A DNA stretch of 64,000 nucleotides, taken from contig NZ_BOVK01000024.1 of the NCBI RefSeq assembly GCF_018403685.1, forward strand, positions 39,861 through 103,860. Direction: 5' to 3'. The notes beneath the pieces were generated by a model, which ran no database searches, was not told the origin of the DNA, and was given only the letters and a program-made list of their open reading frames with translations. A program made the translations under genes and the position numbers. Below are positions 53,589 through 63,292 of this stretch, in pieces; position 1 is the stretch's first letter; each line of letters opens with the position of its first letter. Source of the stretch: Xylanibacillus composti. Its GTDB lineage: Bacteria; Bacillota; Bacilli; Paenibacillales; K13.

Positions 53589-55064
53589 ATGAGCGAAGAA
53601 ACAACGAAAATCCGAACAGGGTGGCAATGGGACAACAGCTATGCGCGGTTGCCGGATTTTTTCTACAGTCGCCTGAATCCGACGGAGGTGCGCGAGCCGG
53701 GATTGGTCAAGCTTAATGAATCGCTGGCGCTCTCCCTGGGCCTGAATGTCGACGCGCTGCGGAGCCAGGAAGGCGCGGCGATATTGGCCGGCAATCGCAT
53801 CCCCGAAGGAGCCGAGCCGCTGGCTCAAGCCTACGCCGGGCATCAGTTCGGCCACTTCACCATACTGGGCGACGGGCGGGCGCTGCTGCTTGGCGAGCAG
53901 GTGACGCCAAGCGGAGAACGGATGGACATCCAGCTGAAGGGCTCGGGAAGAACGCCTTATTCCCGGGGAGGGGACGGCCGCGCGGCGCTGGGTCCGATGC
54001 TGCGCGAATATATCATCAGCGAGGCGATGCATGCGCTGGGCATTCCCACAACACGCAGCTTGGCGGTTGTGAGCACAGGCGAGCCTGTCATCCGCGAAAC
54101 GGCTTTGCCGGGAGCCGTATTGACTCGTGTGGCGAGCAGCCATCTGCGTGTCGGCACCTTCCAATATGCCGCAGCCAGGGGAGCGGTCGAGGATGTGCGG
54201 ATCCTGGCCGACTATACGCTGCAAAGGCATTTCCCCGAAGCGGCCAAGGACGACAATCGCTACCTGTTGCTGCTGCGGGAAGTGATCGAGCGCCAGGCTA
54301 AGCTGATCGCCCAGTGGCAGCTGGTAGGCTTTATCCATGGGGTGATGAATACGGACAATATGGCGCTCGGCGGCGAGACGATCGATTATGGTCCATGCGC
54401 ATTCATGGATACGTATGATCCGGCTACCGTATTCAGCTCGATTGATAGACATGGGCGTTATGCCTACGGCAATCAGCCGGCAATAGGGGCATGGAACCTG
54501 GCCCGATTCGCTGAGACCTTGCTGCCGCTGCTGCATGATGACGAAGCCGAGGCGGTCAAGCTGGCGGAGAAGGAAATCGCCCATTTCTCAGAGCTGTTTC
54601 AAACCAATTGGCTGAACGGCATGCGAGCCAAGCTCGGAATCTGGAACGAGGAGCCGGAGGATGAGGCGCTGGTCGAAGCGTTCCTTGGCCTGATGCAGAC
54701 GTATCAAGCAGATTACACGAATACCTTCCGTGCGTTGACGATAGATCAGCTGACAGGCAGCCTGCTATTCGAAACGCCGGAATTTGCAGAGTGGCACAAG
54801 CAGTGGCAAGAGCGGAGAACGAGGCAGCCGGAAGCGGAGGAAGCCTCGCGCCAGCTGATGCGGGACAGCAATCCGGCATATATTCCACGCAATCATCGCG
54901 TAGAGGAAGCGCTCGCGGCGGCAGTGGACGAAGGCGACTACAGCGTCATGGATCGCCTGCTTGCCGTACTGGCCAAGCCGTACGAGTATGGCTGTGAGCA
55001 CGATGACACCTACACCCAGCCATCGCGATCCACCCAGCCCTATCGCACATTCTGCGGCACGTGA
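53589..55064 (+). CDS. selO: SelO family protein adenylyltransferase (YdiU/UPF0061)
   Basis: This 491-residue pseudokinase-fold enzyme transfers AMP from ATP to Ser/Thr/Tyr of target proteins in its characterised relatives. ATG 53589 follows AAAGGAG; the longer upstream frame is not family-like. Motifs: [22 protein letters not shown], the Lys in [49 protein letters not shown] and the C-terminal FCGT. In some organisms a selenocysteine lies near the C-terminus; here it is Cys. It is 111 bases after copA with no terminator seen between, so some read-through from the copper promoter is possible. Confidence 0.94.
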   Translation: MSEETTKIRTGWQWDNSYARLPDFFYSRLNPTEVREPGLVKLNESLALSLGLNVDALRSQEGAAILAGNRIPEGAEPLAQAYAGHQFGHFTILGDGRALLLGEQVTPSGERMDIQLKGSGRTPYSRGGDGRAALGPMLREYIISEAMHALGIPTTRSLAVVSTGEPVIRETALPGAVLTRVASSHLRVGTFQYAAARGAVEDVRILADYTLQRHFPEAAKDDNRYLLLLREVIERQAKLIAQWQLVGFIHGVMNTDNMALGGETIDYGPCAFMDTYDPATVFSSIDRHGRYAYGNQPAIGAWNLARFAETLLPLLHDDEAEAVKLAEKEIAHFSELFQTNWLNGMRAKLGIWNEEPEDEALVEAFLGLMQTYQADYTNTFRALTIDQLTGSLLFETPEFAEWHKQWQERRTRQPEAEEASRQLMRDSNPAYIPRNHRVEEALAAAVDEGDYSVMDRLLAVLAKPYEYGCEHDDTYTQPSRSTQPYRTFCGT

Positions 55065-55093
55065 TGACCATACTGCCTGCGCCCCAAAAAAAC

Positions 55094-55160
55094 AGCGAAC
55101 CTCTCTGATCTGACCCTAAGGGATTGCCCTTGGGGTTATACCAGAGAACGGTTCGCTTTT
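55094..55160 (+). terminator. Long-stem terminator after selO
   Basis: AGCGAACC pairs with GGTTCGCT; inside, CTCTG pairs with CAGAG, and ACCC-AAGGG pairs with CCCTT-GGGT. T4 follows and A7 precedes, so it may work in both directions. Confidence 0.88.
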
Positions 55161-55342
55161 GGTCGTATCCCGCCGGCTTCCGGCCGGATTTGCGCCGCCC
55201 CGTCGGCTGTTGCCAAGGCGATAGCCGTTTGATACAGTGAGTTTAGATAATAGCAGACATAGTGAAATCCCGCTCTGGCAGATATGGGTCGTATGCATAG
55301 CGCTGCGGCTGGTACGAGGCAGTTGGGTAGGGGGGAGATACG

Positions 55343-56207
55343 ATGGCCGAGAAACCTATTGACTACATTCAGCTTCAAGATGGCGCGCAGCTCGAATATG
55401 GTGTGGAAGGAGCCGGGACGCCTGTTCTCATTCTGCATGGCGGGCATTCCAGCTGCCGCGAGTTCTTAGGGTACGAAGAGCTTGTCGCGCAGGGATACAG
55501 GCTGATTACGCCTTCCAGAGCAGGCTACGGACGCACGTCCCCTGCAATCGGGTCAAGTCTGGCAACCGCCTGCGAAGCCTACATTGCCCTGTTGGACCAC
55601 TTGAACATGGACAAGGTGCATGTTGTGGCTATATCCGCCGGGGGACCGAGCGGCCTTTATTTGGCCGCGCATTTCCCGGAGCGGATCAGGAGCCTTGTCT
55701 TGCAATCGGCGGTAACCAAGCAATGGCTCACGCCCGGGGGAGTACAAAGCAGCCAAGATCATCTTCCGTCCAGGGGTGGAGAAGTACACGTGGAAGGCGA
55801 TGGGGGCCTTGTGCAGCCTTTTCCCTGCCTTCCTGATGAGAATGATGGCACCATCCTTCAGCAAGCTGCCCTACTCGGAAGTACAGACCTATTTGAACCC
55901 GGGAGATGTGCAAACGTTCAAGCAGATGATCTGCCAACAACGGTCCGGTCATGGTTTTATGATCGATCTGGAGCAGACGGGGAAGCCGGATGTCGATTTG
56001 CGCGTCATTTCGTGCCCGACCCTCGTCATGCACAGCCAACACGACAGCTCGGTCCCGATCGAGCATGCCCATTATGCGCACGAGCAGATTAACGGCTCTC
56101 AGCTTTGCATCCTTGACACGTGGGGGCACCTGATCTGGCTGGGAAAAGGTTCCGAACAAGTTCACGAGAAGCTGTTTGCTTTTTTGGGGAACGGCAAGGG
56201 GATGTGA
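55343..56207 (+). pseudogene. Alpha/beta hydrolase gene split by a frameshift
   Basis: The first part, from ATG 55343, reads LILHGGHSSCREF and the nucleophile elbow AISAGGPSG. Its frame is lost at a run of five G (55736-55740). Removing one G gives TPGEYKAAKIIFRPGVEKYTW, which joins smoothly to the second part ending with CPTLVMHSQHD (acid) and DTWGHLIWLGKGSE (His). Together they form a standard hydrolase of about 287 residues. Both halves have good codon structure, so the mutation is recent or a sequencing error in the homopolymer. The substrate is unknown. Confidence 0.82.
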
Positions 56208-56241
56208 GGGCAGGGCCAGCCGGGGAAAAGGAGACGGGCTG

Positions 56242-56270
56242 TTAACAAAGAGACGCTGGCTTTGTATAAT
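56242..56270 (+). promoter_or_regulatory. Promoter of the sodium channel gene
   Basis: TTAACA (56242-56247), 17 bp, and TATAAT (56265-56270). Confidence 0.75.
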
Positions 56271-56314
56271 GAGAGAGAGCTGTGCTGTTCATCATTTCAT
56301 AGAGAGGAATGCGG

Positions 56315-57157
56315 TTGACCAATATGGAGCATAGAGAGAACAACAACCATGCTGTGCAGGAGCCTGATTCCTTGCGGGCCAGAATCCGGCAGTGGGTAGA
56401 AGACAAACGTTTTCAAACCTTTATTATCGGACTTATATTATTTAATGGTGTCATCATCGTAGCCGAAACGTATTTCGTCGGCAATCGCTCCCTGCAAATG
56501 ATTGATCGAATTATCGTATGGGTCTTTGTCCTGGAGCTCGTCTTGAAGCTGGCGGGATTTGGCTACAAGCGGTACTTTCGGGACGGGTGGAATATATTTG
56601 ACTTTCTCATCGTAGTAGGAAGCTTGGCCTTCTACAGCACGCCTTTTGTGAGCATGATGCGTTTGCTCCGGGTGCTGCGTCTGCTCAGAATGATCCCGGC
56701 CATTCCGGCTTTGCGGAAGATCGTCGACGCCTTGATGAAAGCCGTACCTGCCTTGACAGGCGTTCTCGGCATGACGATGTTGATCTTCACGATTTATGCG
56801 ATCATCGGAACGACCTATTTCAGTGAAGTCCTGCCCGCCGAGTTCTTCGGCAGCTTTCATGCTTCGCTGTTTACCTTGATGCAGGTCGTGACATTTGAAT
56901 CCTGGGCGAGTCAGGTGGCTCGGCCTGTCATTCACGAGATTCCTTGGGCATGGCTCTATTTTGTCTCCTTTATTATTATCGGTGCGCTTGTCATCTTGAA
57001 TCTGGTGGTGGCTGTTATTCTCAGCTACTTGGGACAGGAAGAGGAGGACCTTCATAGCCAGCAGATGGAGCGCTTGTTCAAGGAGAATGAGGAATTGAAG
57101 CAGGAGATGCAGGAAATGAAGCAGCTGCTGCTGGACCAGCTGAAGCGGAACGGGTGA
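56315..57157 (+). CDS. Bacterial voltage-gated sodium channel (NaChBac/BacNav family)
   Basis: This 280-residue single-domain channel subunit should assemble as a tetramer. TTG 56315 lies seven bases after AGAGAGG; ATG 56309 is too close and ATG 56324 is an alternative. S1-S3 are followed by the S4 voltage sensor MMRLLRVLRLLRMIPAIPALRK with Arg at every third place. The pore has TLMQVVTFESWASQVARPV, where the filter FESWAS corresponds to LESWAS of NaChBac. S6 is ILNLVVAVILSYL. A C-terminal coiled coil (EEEDLHSQQMERLFKENEELKQ) probably holds the tetramer together. The Glu in the filter predicts sodium selectivity. Confidence 0.92.
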   Translation: MTNMEHRENNNHAVQEPDSLRARIRQWVEDKRFQTFIIGLILFNGVIIVAETYFVGNRSLQMIDRIIVWVFVLELVLKLAGFGYKRYFRDGWNIFDFLIVVGSLAFYSTPFVSMMRLLRVLRLLRMIPAIPALRKIVDALMKAVPALTGVLGMTMLIFTIYAIIGTTYFSEVLPAEFFGSFHASLFTLMQVVTFESWASQVARPVIHEIPWAWLYFVSFIIIGALVILNLVVAVILSYLGQEEEDLHSQQMERLFKENEELKQEMQEMKQLLLDQLKRNG

Positions 57158-57225
57158 TCTTATCCGGCCTGACATTATGAACGTGCCGCCTGGAATGGAT
57201 AGATTCCGGGGCCAGGGCGCAACGC

Positions 57226-57261
57226 AAAAAGATGGGGCGTTTTGTCTCCATCTTTTTTTTT
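57226..57261 (+). terminator. Terminator of the sodium channel gene
   Basis: AAAAAGATGG pairs with CCATCTTTTT around a 12-nt loop region, with further T after it. Confidence 0.9.
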
Positions 57262-57398
57262 CATGCCCGAGTATCCGCGTGCCAGCATATAGGGCAGGGC
57301 ATGAGGCTTTTTTAAATTAGGCGGATGATAGGGGGCAGATGACCGGCCGGGCACATACACTGTATGGTGTAAAAACAAGAAATTGGAGGAATCGCTTG

Positions 57399-57689
57399 AT
57401 GAACTACGTCATTCAGCCCGGTGACAACTTATGGTCGATTGCCCAGCGTTTCGGCACCACTGTGCAGGCTATCATGCAGGCCAATCGCATCTCCGATCCA
57501 AGCCAAATCTATGCAGGACTCACAATTTTTATCCCGATTCCAGGACCGGGTCCAGGCCCTGTTTTTCCGCCGTTTCCGCCCGGGGGCGGCGTCGGGGATG
57601 TGCAGCGCAGGCTGACACAATTGGAGAGAGCAGTGCAGCAGCTGGACCGCCGCGTCGATCGATTGGAGCGCATCACCGGCCAGCGGTAA
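57399..57689 (+). CDS. Small LysM-domain protein with coiled-coil tail
   Basis: This 96-residue protein starts at ATG 57399, eight bases after GGAGGA. Residues 2-46 are one LysM domain (YVIQPGDNLWSIAQRFGTTVQAIMQANRI), which binds peptidoglycan or chitin-like glycans. A Pro/Gly linker (PGPGPGP) follows, and residues 65-95 form a short amphipathic coiled coil. It has no signal peptide, as with LysM proteins of spores or those released on lysis. A spore-coat role is possible but not shown. Confidence 0.87.
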   Translation: MNYVIQPGDNLWSIAQRFGTTVQAIMQANRISDPSQIYAGLTIFIPIPGPGPGPVFPPFPPGGGVGDVQRRLTQLERAVQQLDRRVDRLERITGQR

Positions 57690-57824
57690 CGGCTGCATGC
57701 TGCGGCTGATGCCCCGAATCGCCAGCCCGCAGCTATGGGCCACGACTGATCCGGCCGCTGGGGGGCCCCCAGCATTCGTCGCTGCTCTGCGCGGGAGTGC
57801 CCGTGCCCGTGGTTTGTCCCTGCC

Positions 57825-58163
57825 GTGAACCAACGGCGAAAGCCGTCTCGTCCCGTGGTCTGCTCCTGCCGCAACGCCAGCGGCGACAGTCTGTCTCTGC
57901 GCGAGAGTGTCCGTGCCCGCCGGGCTCAATCTCTGCCGTGAACCAACGGCGAAAGCCGTCTCGTCCCGTGGTCTGCTCCTGCCGCAACACCAGTGGCGAC
58001 AGTCTGTCTCTGCGCGGAAGTGTCCGTGCCCGCCGGGCTCAATCTCTGCCGTGAACCAACGGCGAAAGCCGTCTCGTCCCGTGGTCTGCTCCTGCCGCAA
58101 CACCAGCGGCGACAGTCTGTCTCTGCGCGAGAGTGTCCGTGCCCGCCGGGCTCAATCTCTGCC
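57825..58163. repeat. Three tandem copies of a 113-bp unit
   Basis: Copies start at 57825, 57938 and 58051 and the array is exactly 339 bp. They differ at only a few positions. A partial degenerate copy lies upstream (about 57775-57824). Each unit contains ACGGC-GAAA-GCCGT, a five-pair hairpin with a GNRA-type tetraloop. The 113-bp length is not a multiple of three, and frames on either strand are not conserved as protein, so it is probably not coding. The whole non-coding stretch runs from 57690 to 58628. Confidence 0.93.
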
Positions 58164-58219
58164 AGGTGACACATTCCCGTCTGGGACTGCTTTGCTTTTG
58201 CCGATGTCAGCTGTATAGG

Positions 58220-58288
58220 GGAAAAAACAGGCCTTATCGCTGTTGAAGTTAAGTTCGAGACGCGAATTGCGGAAAAAACTGGCCTTAT
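58220..58288. repeat. Pair of 18-bp direct repeats
   Basis: GGAAAAAACWGGCCTTAT occurs at 58220-58237 and 58271-58288, 51 bp apart with one mismatch. Similar short dispersed repeats occur in Paenibacillus-like intergenic DNA as I recall it. Confidence 0.6.
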
Positions 58289-58432
58289 TTCCACGATATT
58301 GGCTTAGGAGCGCAAGCGGGCGCGTCAATACGACCCTTTATTTCCGCTATTTCAGTGGCCCTCTTCGACGAATGTGAAATAGGAACAGCATTTCCCGCTA
58401 TTGTGCACGAGGCAGCAGCCTGAGGCCTGAGG

Positions 58433-58540
58433 CACGAGTCAGATGCACACGGCGCGAGAGAGTTGCGCGAGATACGATGCAGCGACAAAGGCACGAGTCA
58501 GATGCACATGACACGAGTCAGTTTCACATGACACGAGTCA
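58433..58540. repeat. Short repeats with 20-bp period
   Basis: CACGAGTCA occurs at 58433, 58492, 58512 and 58532. The last three form a 20-bp tandem array with TTTCACATGA-like spacers. No gene is seen in 58164-58628. Confidence 0.75.
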
Positions 58541-58628
58541 GTTGTCCGCCCGGTGTCTGCTTATGCCTCGGCACGCAGCACTAGGCACCATGCCTCCCTG
58601 GCGCGAGGCAGCTCTGCCGGCATAACAA

Positions 58629-58655
58629 AGCCCCGGAGCGGATGGCCCCGGGGCT
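58629..58655 (-). terminator. Terminator of the Bce-type permease gene
   Basis: AGCCCCGG pairs perfectly with CCGGGGCT around an 11-nt loop. On the minus strand TTTGTTAT follows. Confidence 0.88.
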
Positions 58656-58665
58656 GGCAAGAGGA

Positions 58666-60606
58666 TTAGAGCGATTCTTTCACGATTTTGCGGTAATGCA
58701 AGACCGACAGCATGCCGAATACCGAGTAGAGCGCGGTGTAAATGACCATGACGACGAGCATCGGTGTCCAAAGCTCGGTTCCGAACAGGAACCAGCCAGA
58801 CTGCACGGCGAAGTAGCTGTGCAGCAGTCCCACAATAAGGGGAATGCCAAAGTTGAACAGCTGCTTGACGCGAATGCCGCGGAGCAGGTCTGCAGGCGTA
58901 AAGCCGAGCTTCCTCAAGATGGTATAGCTCCATCGCTCTTCCTCGCCTTCATCCATTTGCTTGAAGTAAAGGATGCAGCCAGATGTAATCAGGAAGGCCA
59001 GGCCAAGAAAGCCGACAATGAACATGACAAGACCCATGTTCAGCTTCTGCGAAGCGCTGATGTCCAGTCGGGACATGCCGAGGTTTTGCTGCTGTCCGGT
59101 CATCTCCCCGAACAAGGCGTTGGCCTGCGGCAAGGCGGAAGCATCCGCTATGTCGATGCCTGCATGAACCGAATAGCGATACTGGATGTCCGGGTTGATA
59201 TCTTGCCGCAGCTGCGCAAATACCGCTTCATCCACAATCAAGACGGGAAGTCCGCTCGTAAAGTACGAGGAGACAGGGAACTCCTCTCGTATGCCGACAT
59301 AGTGCAGAGGAGTTGTCTGCTGCAAGCCAATCAGCTCAAGAGGGCCAGAAGAGCGCAGCGCCATAACCGTTTGGATCAGGTCATTGAAGCCGCTGAGCAT
59401 CGCCTCGCCAGGTGCTATATCCACGCCATCCAGCCCTTCATCGCTAATGACGGGGAACACACTACGGGTCGGGTCTACATTCAGGTTCACAGACGATGTC
59501 ACCAGCGATTCAATATTGACCTCCACTTGCAGCACCTCGTGCACATGTTCGCGATAAGCAATACCATGCGCATGCAGAGCCTCTGCAAAGGCGGCGGCCT
59601 CATCCTGATCGATGAAGGAGAAGTCTGCCGCTACATAATCGGCCGCAGATTGTTCTGCGGAATAATAGGAAATGTAGCTCAAGGACAACAGGCCGATCGC
59701 CAGAGCGGAAACGGTCGTGATAATCGTTAACAGCAGCGCATTCGATCTCATGCGGAACATCAGCGAAGAGAGAGAAACGACATCGCTTAAGTTCAGGTGC
59801 CCCTTCTTGCTTCGGCGCAGGACATTCAAGAGAAACCGGACCGAGCCTTTGTAGAACAAATAGGTGCCGGCAATGACGAGTGCCAGAATAGCGACCATGG
59901 CCAGGAACAGCGCTTCGATGCTGGAGAAAGCCCCGCTGAACAGCTGGGCCGACACGAAGTAGCCGCTAAGGATAAAAGCCAGGCCCAGAATGCCAACCAG
60001 CACCTCTCCTATTGACATCTTTCTGACCTTGTCCTCGGTAGAGGAGACAACCTGAAATAGAGCAAGAATCGTCTGTTTCTTCAGGAACAGCCAGTTCAGC
60101 AGCATAATGACCAGATAGATGGCCGCGAATACCGCGATCGTCTGCTGAAAGGCCTGCTTGGAAAATTGCAGCGTGGCCACCTCTTCCACGCCCGTGATCT
60201 TGAATAGAATCATCATGATCAGCCTGGATACAGAGAAGCCGAGGAACGAGCCTGCCAAGAGCGAGCCGAAGTAAAGCAGGAAGCTCTCCGCGCTGACGAT
60301 GCGGAAGACCATGCCCTTGGTCATGCCGATAAATTGGAACAGGCCGATCTCTTTGCTGCGGCGCTTGATGAATATTTTGTTCGCATACACAAGAAAAACC
60401 GCAACGATGGCGACGAGCAAAATAGAGGCTGCCCGGATGGCGGCCGCTCCCTTAATACTGCCCTTGGCCTCATCCATAGCCGGATCGTACTGCAGAGTGA
60501 CAAAGGCGAAGTACAGCGCGACGCTGAAGATCAAGGCGAACACATACAAATAATCGTTCTTGAGGTTTGTCTTCAGGTTGCGCCAGATCAGCTGACTAAT
60601 GCTCAT
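58666..60606 (-). CDS. Bce-type ABC transporter permease (FtsX-like, peptide antibiotic resistance)
   Basis: This 646-residue permease starts at ATG 60606, overlapping the ATPase stop by 11 bases. It has the BceB layout: about ten helices and one large extracytoplasmic domain (about residues 310-520) between helices 7 and 8, where lipid II-cycle antibiotics are recognised in known relatives. FtsX-type segments near the ends ([36 protein letters not shown]) are clear. With the ATPase and the neighbouring kinase it should sense and detoxify a cell-wall-active peptide; which one is unknown. Confidence 0.9.
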   Translation of the reverse strand: MSISQLIWRNLKTNLKNDYLYVFALIFSVALYFAFVTLQYDPAMDEAKGSIKGAAAIRAASILLVAIVAVFLVYANKIFIKRRSKEIGLFQFIGMTKGMVFRIVSAESFLLYFGSLLAGSFLGFSVSRLIMMILFKITGVEEVATLQFSKQAFQQTIAVFAAIYLVIMLLNWLFLKKQTILALFQVVSSTEDKVRKMSIGEVLVGILGLAFILSGYFVSAQLFSGAFSSIEALFLAMVAILALVIAGTYLFYKGSVRFLLNVLRRSKKGHLNLSDVVSLSSLMFRMRSNALLLTIITTVSALAIGLLSLSYISYYSAEQSAADYVAADFSFIDQDEAAAFAEALHAHGIAYREHVHEVLQVEVNIESLVTSSVNLNVDPTRSVFPVISDEGLDGVDIAPGEAMLSGFNDLIQTVMALRSSGPLELIGLQQTTPLHYVGIREEFPVSSYFTSGLPVLIVDEAVFAQLRQDINPDIQYRYSVHAGIDIADASALPQANALFGEMTGQQQNLGMSRLDISASQKLNMGLVMFIVGFLGLAFLITSGCILYFKQMDEGEEERWSYTILRKLGFTPADLLRGIRVKQLFNFGIPLIVGLLHSYFAVQSGWFLFGTELWTPMLVVMVIYTALYSVFGMLSVLHYRKIVKESL

Positions 60607-61357
60607 GCTGCACACCGCCCAGCACGCCTTGGGTTCGCATGATCGCTTCGTAGAAGGCTTGTCTCGTATCATCGCCGCGATGCAGCTGGGTGTATATCTG
60701 CCCGTCGCGGATGAAAATCACGCGGCTGCTGAAGCTGGCGGCTGTCATGTCATGCGTAACCATGACGATCGTGGCCTGCCGCTTGCGGTTGAGCTCGCTT
60801 AATTTATTCAGCAGATCGGATGCCGATTTGGAATCAAGCGCGCCGGTCGGCTCGTCCGCGAAGATGACGCTGGGCTGATGGATGAAGGCGCGAGCGGCGG
60901 AAGTGCGCTGCTTCTGACCGCCGGACAGCTCATTCGGGTACTTGTCCCGGAGCTCGTAGATGCCCAGCTCCTCGGCGAGTGCTTGAAACCACTGCTCGGC
61001 CTCGCGCCGCGAAAGGCTCGTAATGGACAAGGGCAGGAGAACATTCTCCTTCACGGTCAGAGTGTCAAGCAGGTGATAGTCCTGGAAGATGAACCCCAGG
61101 TGGTGTTTGCGAAAGGCCGCGATTTGTTTTTCCTTCATACGCGTCAGCTCTTGGCCTTCGATACGAACAGAGCCGCTGCTTGCTTTGTCTATGGAGGAAA
61201 GGACGTTGAGCAAGGTCGTCTTGCCGGAGCCGGACGGTCCCATGATACTGACGAATTCCCCTTGCTCAATTTGGAGGTCAATGCCCTTCAGGACCTCTTG
61301 CCGGTTCCATTTGTTGCCGTAGCTTTTATGAAGTTTCTGTGCCTCTACAATCGGCAT
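60596..61357 (-). CDS. Bce-type ABC transporter ATPase
   Basis: This 253-residue ATPase starts at ATG 61357 after AGAAGGAG. Walker [11 protein letters not shown]-loop [14 protein letters not shown], signature ELSGGQKQR and Walker [14 protein letters not shown] are typical of the LolD/BceA group. It has its own promoter in the gap after the kinase gene, preceded by a palindrome that fits the BceR motif, so it should be inducible separately from the regulator genes. Confidence 0.93.
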   Translation of the reverse strand: MPIVEAQKLHKSYGNKWNRQEVLKGIDLQIEQGEFVSIMGPSGSGKTTLLNVLSSIDKASSGSVRIEGQELTRMKEKQIAAFRKHHLGFIFQDYHLLDTLTVKENVLLPLSITSLSRREAEQWFQALAEELGIYELRDKYPNELSGGQKQRTSAARAFIHQPSVIFADEPTGALDSKSASDLLNKLSELNRKRQATIVMVTHDMTAASFSSRVIFIRDGQIYTQLHRGDDTRQAFYEAIMRTQGVLGGVQHEH

Positions 61358-61388
61358 TCTCTTCACTCCTTCTGATAGGTCTCCACTC

Positions 61389-61470
61389 ATTATAGAAGGG
61401 AACACCGCTTCCGCTCCTGCGATTCACCGAACAAATGAAGAGAAGCATGTGACAATCATGTCACATGCTT
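61389..61470 (-). promoter_or_regulatory. BceR-type operator and promoter of the resistance transporter
   Basis: AAGCATGTGACA-N4-TGTCACATGCTT (61443-61470) is a perfect palindrome. It contains TGACA-N4-TGTCA, which fits the TNACA-N4-TGTNA motif described for BceR-like regulators. A -10 TATAAT lies at 61394-61389 on the minus strand, about 50 bp further on. The palindrome overlaps the kinase stop codon and might also act as a weak terminator, but no T run follows. Confidence 0.75.
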
Positions 61471-62465
61471 TGGGTGGTGACGAATTCGTTTCGCTTGGGG
61501 AACGTCAACGTAAACGTTGTGCCCTCCCCCGGCGTGGAGGCCGCATCAATGGCGATGTGCAGCGATTGCGCGGCCTTTTTGGCCAAATACAAGCCCATGC
61601 CGGTTGCCGCCCCATTCTGATGCTCGGTGGTGGAGGTAAAGCCCTTGTCGAAAATACGAGGGAGATCCTTGGGATCAATGCCCATACCCGCATCGCGAAT
61701 GAGGAGAACCGTATGCTGACGGCGCTGCTCGCTCAGGATGGTGATGTCTGCCTGTTCACTGTACTTTACTGCGTTGCTGAGCAGCTGGCGGAGAATGAAT
61801 GACAGCCACTTCGCATCGCTGAGGACTTCCGTGACGGCAAGTTGAATGTCAAAGCCGAGGCCCTTCTGAATGCACCAGGCCTGCAGCGTCTTGATCTCTT
61901 GCACGACGATATCTTCCAGATTGACGGCATCGATGTACAGGTCATTTTCCATGAAAGGCAGCCGCTTCTGATGGAGCTGCTGATCCAGCAGGTGATGCAG
62001 ACGGAGCCACTCGACGTGCAGCTGGGCCTTGACGGGATCATGCTGCATGCGGTCCATCATTAAGCGCATAGCTGTAAGCGGTGTTTTCACTTCATGGATC
62101 CAGGCGAGAAGCTCGTCCTTTTCCTGTTCCAGCAGCAATCGATTCATAGCGGCATCCTGCCTCAGCTGCTCAATCTCGCCCGTCAGGCTTTCCGCCACAA
62201 TACGTTCGAGCGGGCTGCTCGCGTCCGCAATCGTCGTCATATCCAGGTTGTGCTCGCGTTGAAGCAGGCTCTTGTAGAAACGTGTTTCCTTGTAATAGCG
62301 AAAGACCAGAAAGATCACGAAAAGCAGAGTGGACAAAAAAGCAACATACAGCATCGACAACACGGGGATCATCGGGTCCACTGCTGCAATGAATAGTCCA
62401 AGCCCTTGCAGCGCGAGCATCATGACGATCCAGCTTCGTCGCTCCTTGAGATAGGCCCTAATCAT
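61461..62465 (-). CDS. Bce-type intramembrane-sensing histidine kinase
   Basis: This kinase of 334 residues is proposed to start at ATG 62465 (MIRAYLKERRSW, the usual BceS opening); ATG 62480 is also in frame. Two helices lie close together with almost no external loop (GLGLFIAAVDPMIPVLSMLYVAF), so it cannot bind a ligand itself and probably reads the state of the ABC transporter. The phospho-His box is LLAWIHEVKTPLTAM, and the ATP domain has QLLSNAVKYS and GMGLYLAKKAA. It overlaps the regulator gene by eight bases. Confidence 0.92.
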   Translation of the reverse strand: MIRAYLKERRSWIVMMLALQGLGLFIAAVDPMIPVLSMLYVAFLSTLLFVIFLVFRYYKETRFYKSLLQREHNLDMTTIADASSPLERIVAESLTGEIEQLRQDAAMNRLLLEQEKDELLAWIHEVKTPLTAMRLMMDRMQHDPVKAQLHVEWLRLHHLLDQQLHQKRLPFMENDLYIDAVNLEDIVVQEIKTLQAWCIQKGLGFDIQLAVTEVLSDAKWLSFILRQLLSNAVKYSEQADITILSEQRRQHTVLLIRDAGMGIDPKDLPRIFDKGFTSTTEHQNGAATGMGLYLAKKAAQSLHIAIDAASTPGEGTTFTLTFPKRNEFVTTQSM

Positions 62466-63156
62466 GACGGAATGCCTCATCTTCCATCGCCATGTAGCCC
62501 TGGCCGACCTTCGTCTCGATATAACGGCCCAAATCCAACTCGTCTAATCTTTTTCTCAATCGGTTCACATTCACGGTCAAGGTGTTGTCGCTGATAAAGC
62601 GGCTGTCCTCCCATAGGCTTTCGATCAGCGTCTCTCTAGGGACAATGCGGTTTTTCTGCTCTAACAGACGCACCAGTATAAACATTTCGTTCTTCGTCAA
62701 AGTGATCGTATGCGAGCCCTTGGTGACGGTGTTCTTCTTGTAATCGATCATGGCGCCGCACCAGCTCCTCAGCTCAATCTGCTCGGTGTTGTACTGGTAT
62801 ACGCGCCGCAGCACTGCCTGGATCTTGGCAATCAGCACATCGAAATGGAAGGGCTTCTGGATGTAATCGTCAGCTCCCAGCTGCATCGACATAACCATGT
62901 CGGTCGGATGGTCGCGCGAAGACAAAAAGATAATCGGGACGCTCGAATGGGAGCGGATCAAGCGGCACCAATGGAAGCCGTCGAAGTAAGGCAATTGGAT
63001 GTCAATCATGACGAGGTCCGGCTTGAGCGCAGTAAATTCCTGCAGCACCATGCGGAAATCCCGGATGCCATGAACCTCGTAGGACCAGCCGGTTAACCGC
63101 TCCTTGACTTCCTGGAACAGGGCGTAATCGTCTTCGATTATTAACAGCTTGAACAT
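62458..63156 (-). CDS. Bce-type OmpR-family response regulator
   Basis: This 232-residue regulator starts at ATG 63156 (MFKLLIIEDDYAL). The receiver has IEDD, the phospho-Asp in LVMIDIQLPYFDG, the switch IIFLSSRD and YIQKPFHFDVL. The winged helix is ITLTKNEMFILVRLLEQKNRIVPRETL and NRLRKRLDELDL. It heads the minus-strand module and probably binds the palindrome before the ATPase gene. The longer upstream frame lacks a ribosome site. Confidence 0.92.
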   Translation of the reverse strand: MFKLLIIEDDYALFQEVKERLTGWSYEVHGIRDFRMVLQEFTALKPDLVMIDIQLPYFDGFHWCRLIRSHSSVPIIFLSSRDHPTDMVMSMQLGADDYIQKPFHFDVLIAKIQAVLRRVYQYNTEQIELRSWCGAMIDYKKNTVTKGSHTITLTKNEMFILVRLLEQKNRIVPRETLIESLWEDSRFISDNTLTVNVNRLRKRLDELDLGRYIETKVGQGYMAMEDEAFRHD

Positions 63157-63292
63157 GAGCGTCACCACACAGCGTATAGAGTAGATGGAAGACAGGAAGC
63201 AGCGGCAAGCCGGAGCTTCAGATGCGAAAGCCCCGTTCTCCGCTGCGCCAAGCTGCATGCGATGAGTCTGACCGGTCGGACGAAAAGCGGCT

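Noticed and set aside
57825..58163. Possible CRISPR-like array.
   Set aside because: The units are directly abutting and nearly identical over their full 113 bp, with no unique spacers, and no cas genes are near.
57429..58294. Several minus-strand open frames with repeated segments (such as GRDGFRRWFTAEIEPGGHGH) across the tandem repeats.
   Set aside because: They have no ribosome sites and change frame from unit to unit because 113 is not a multiple of three. They are products of GC-rich repeat DNA.
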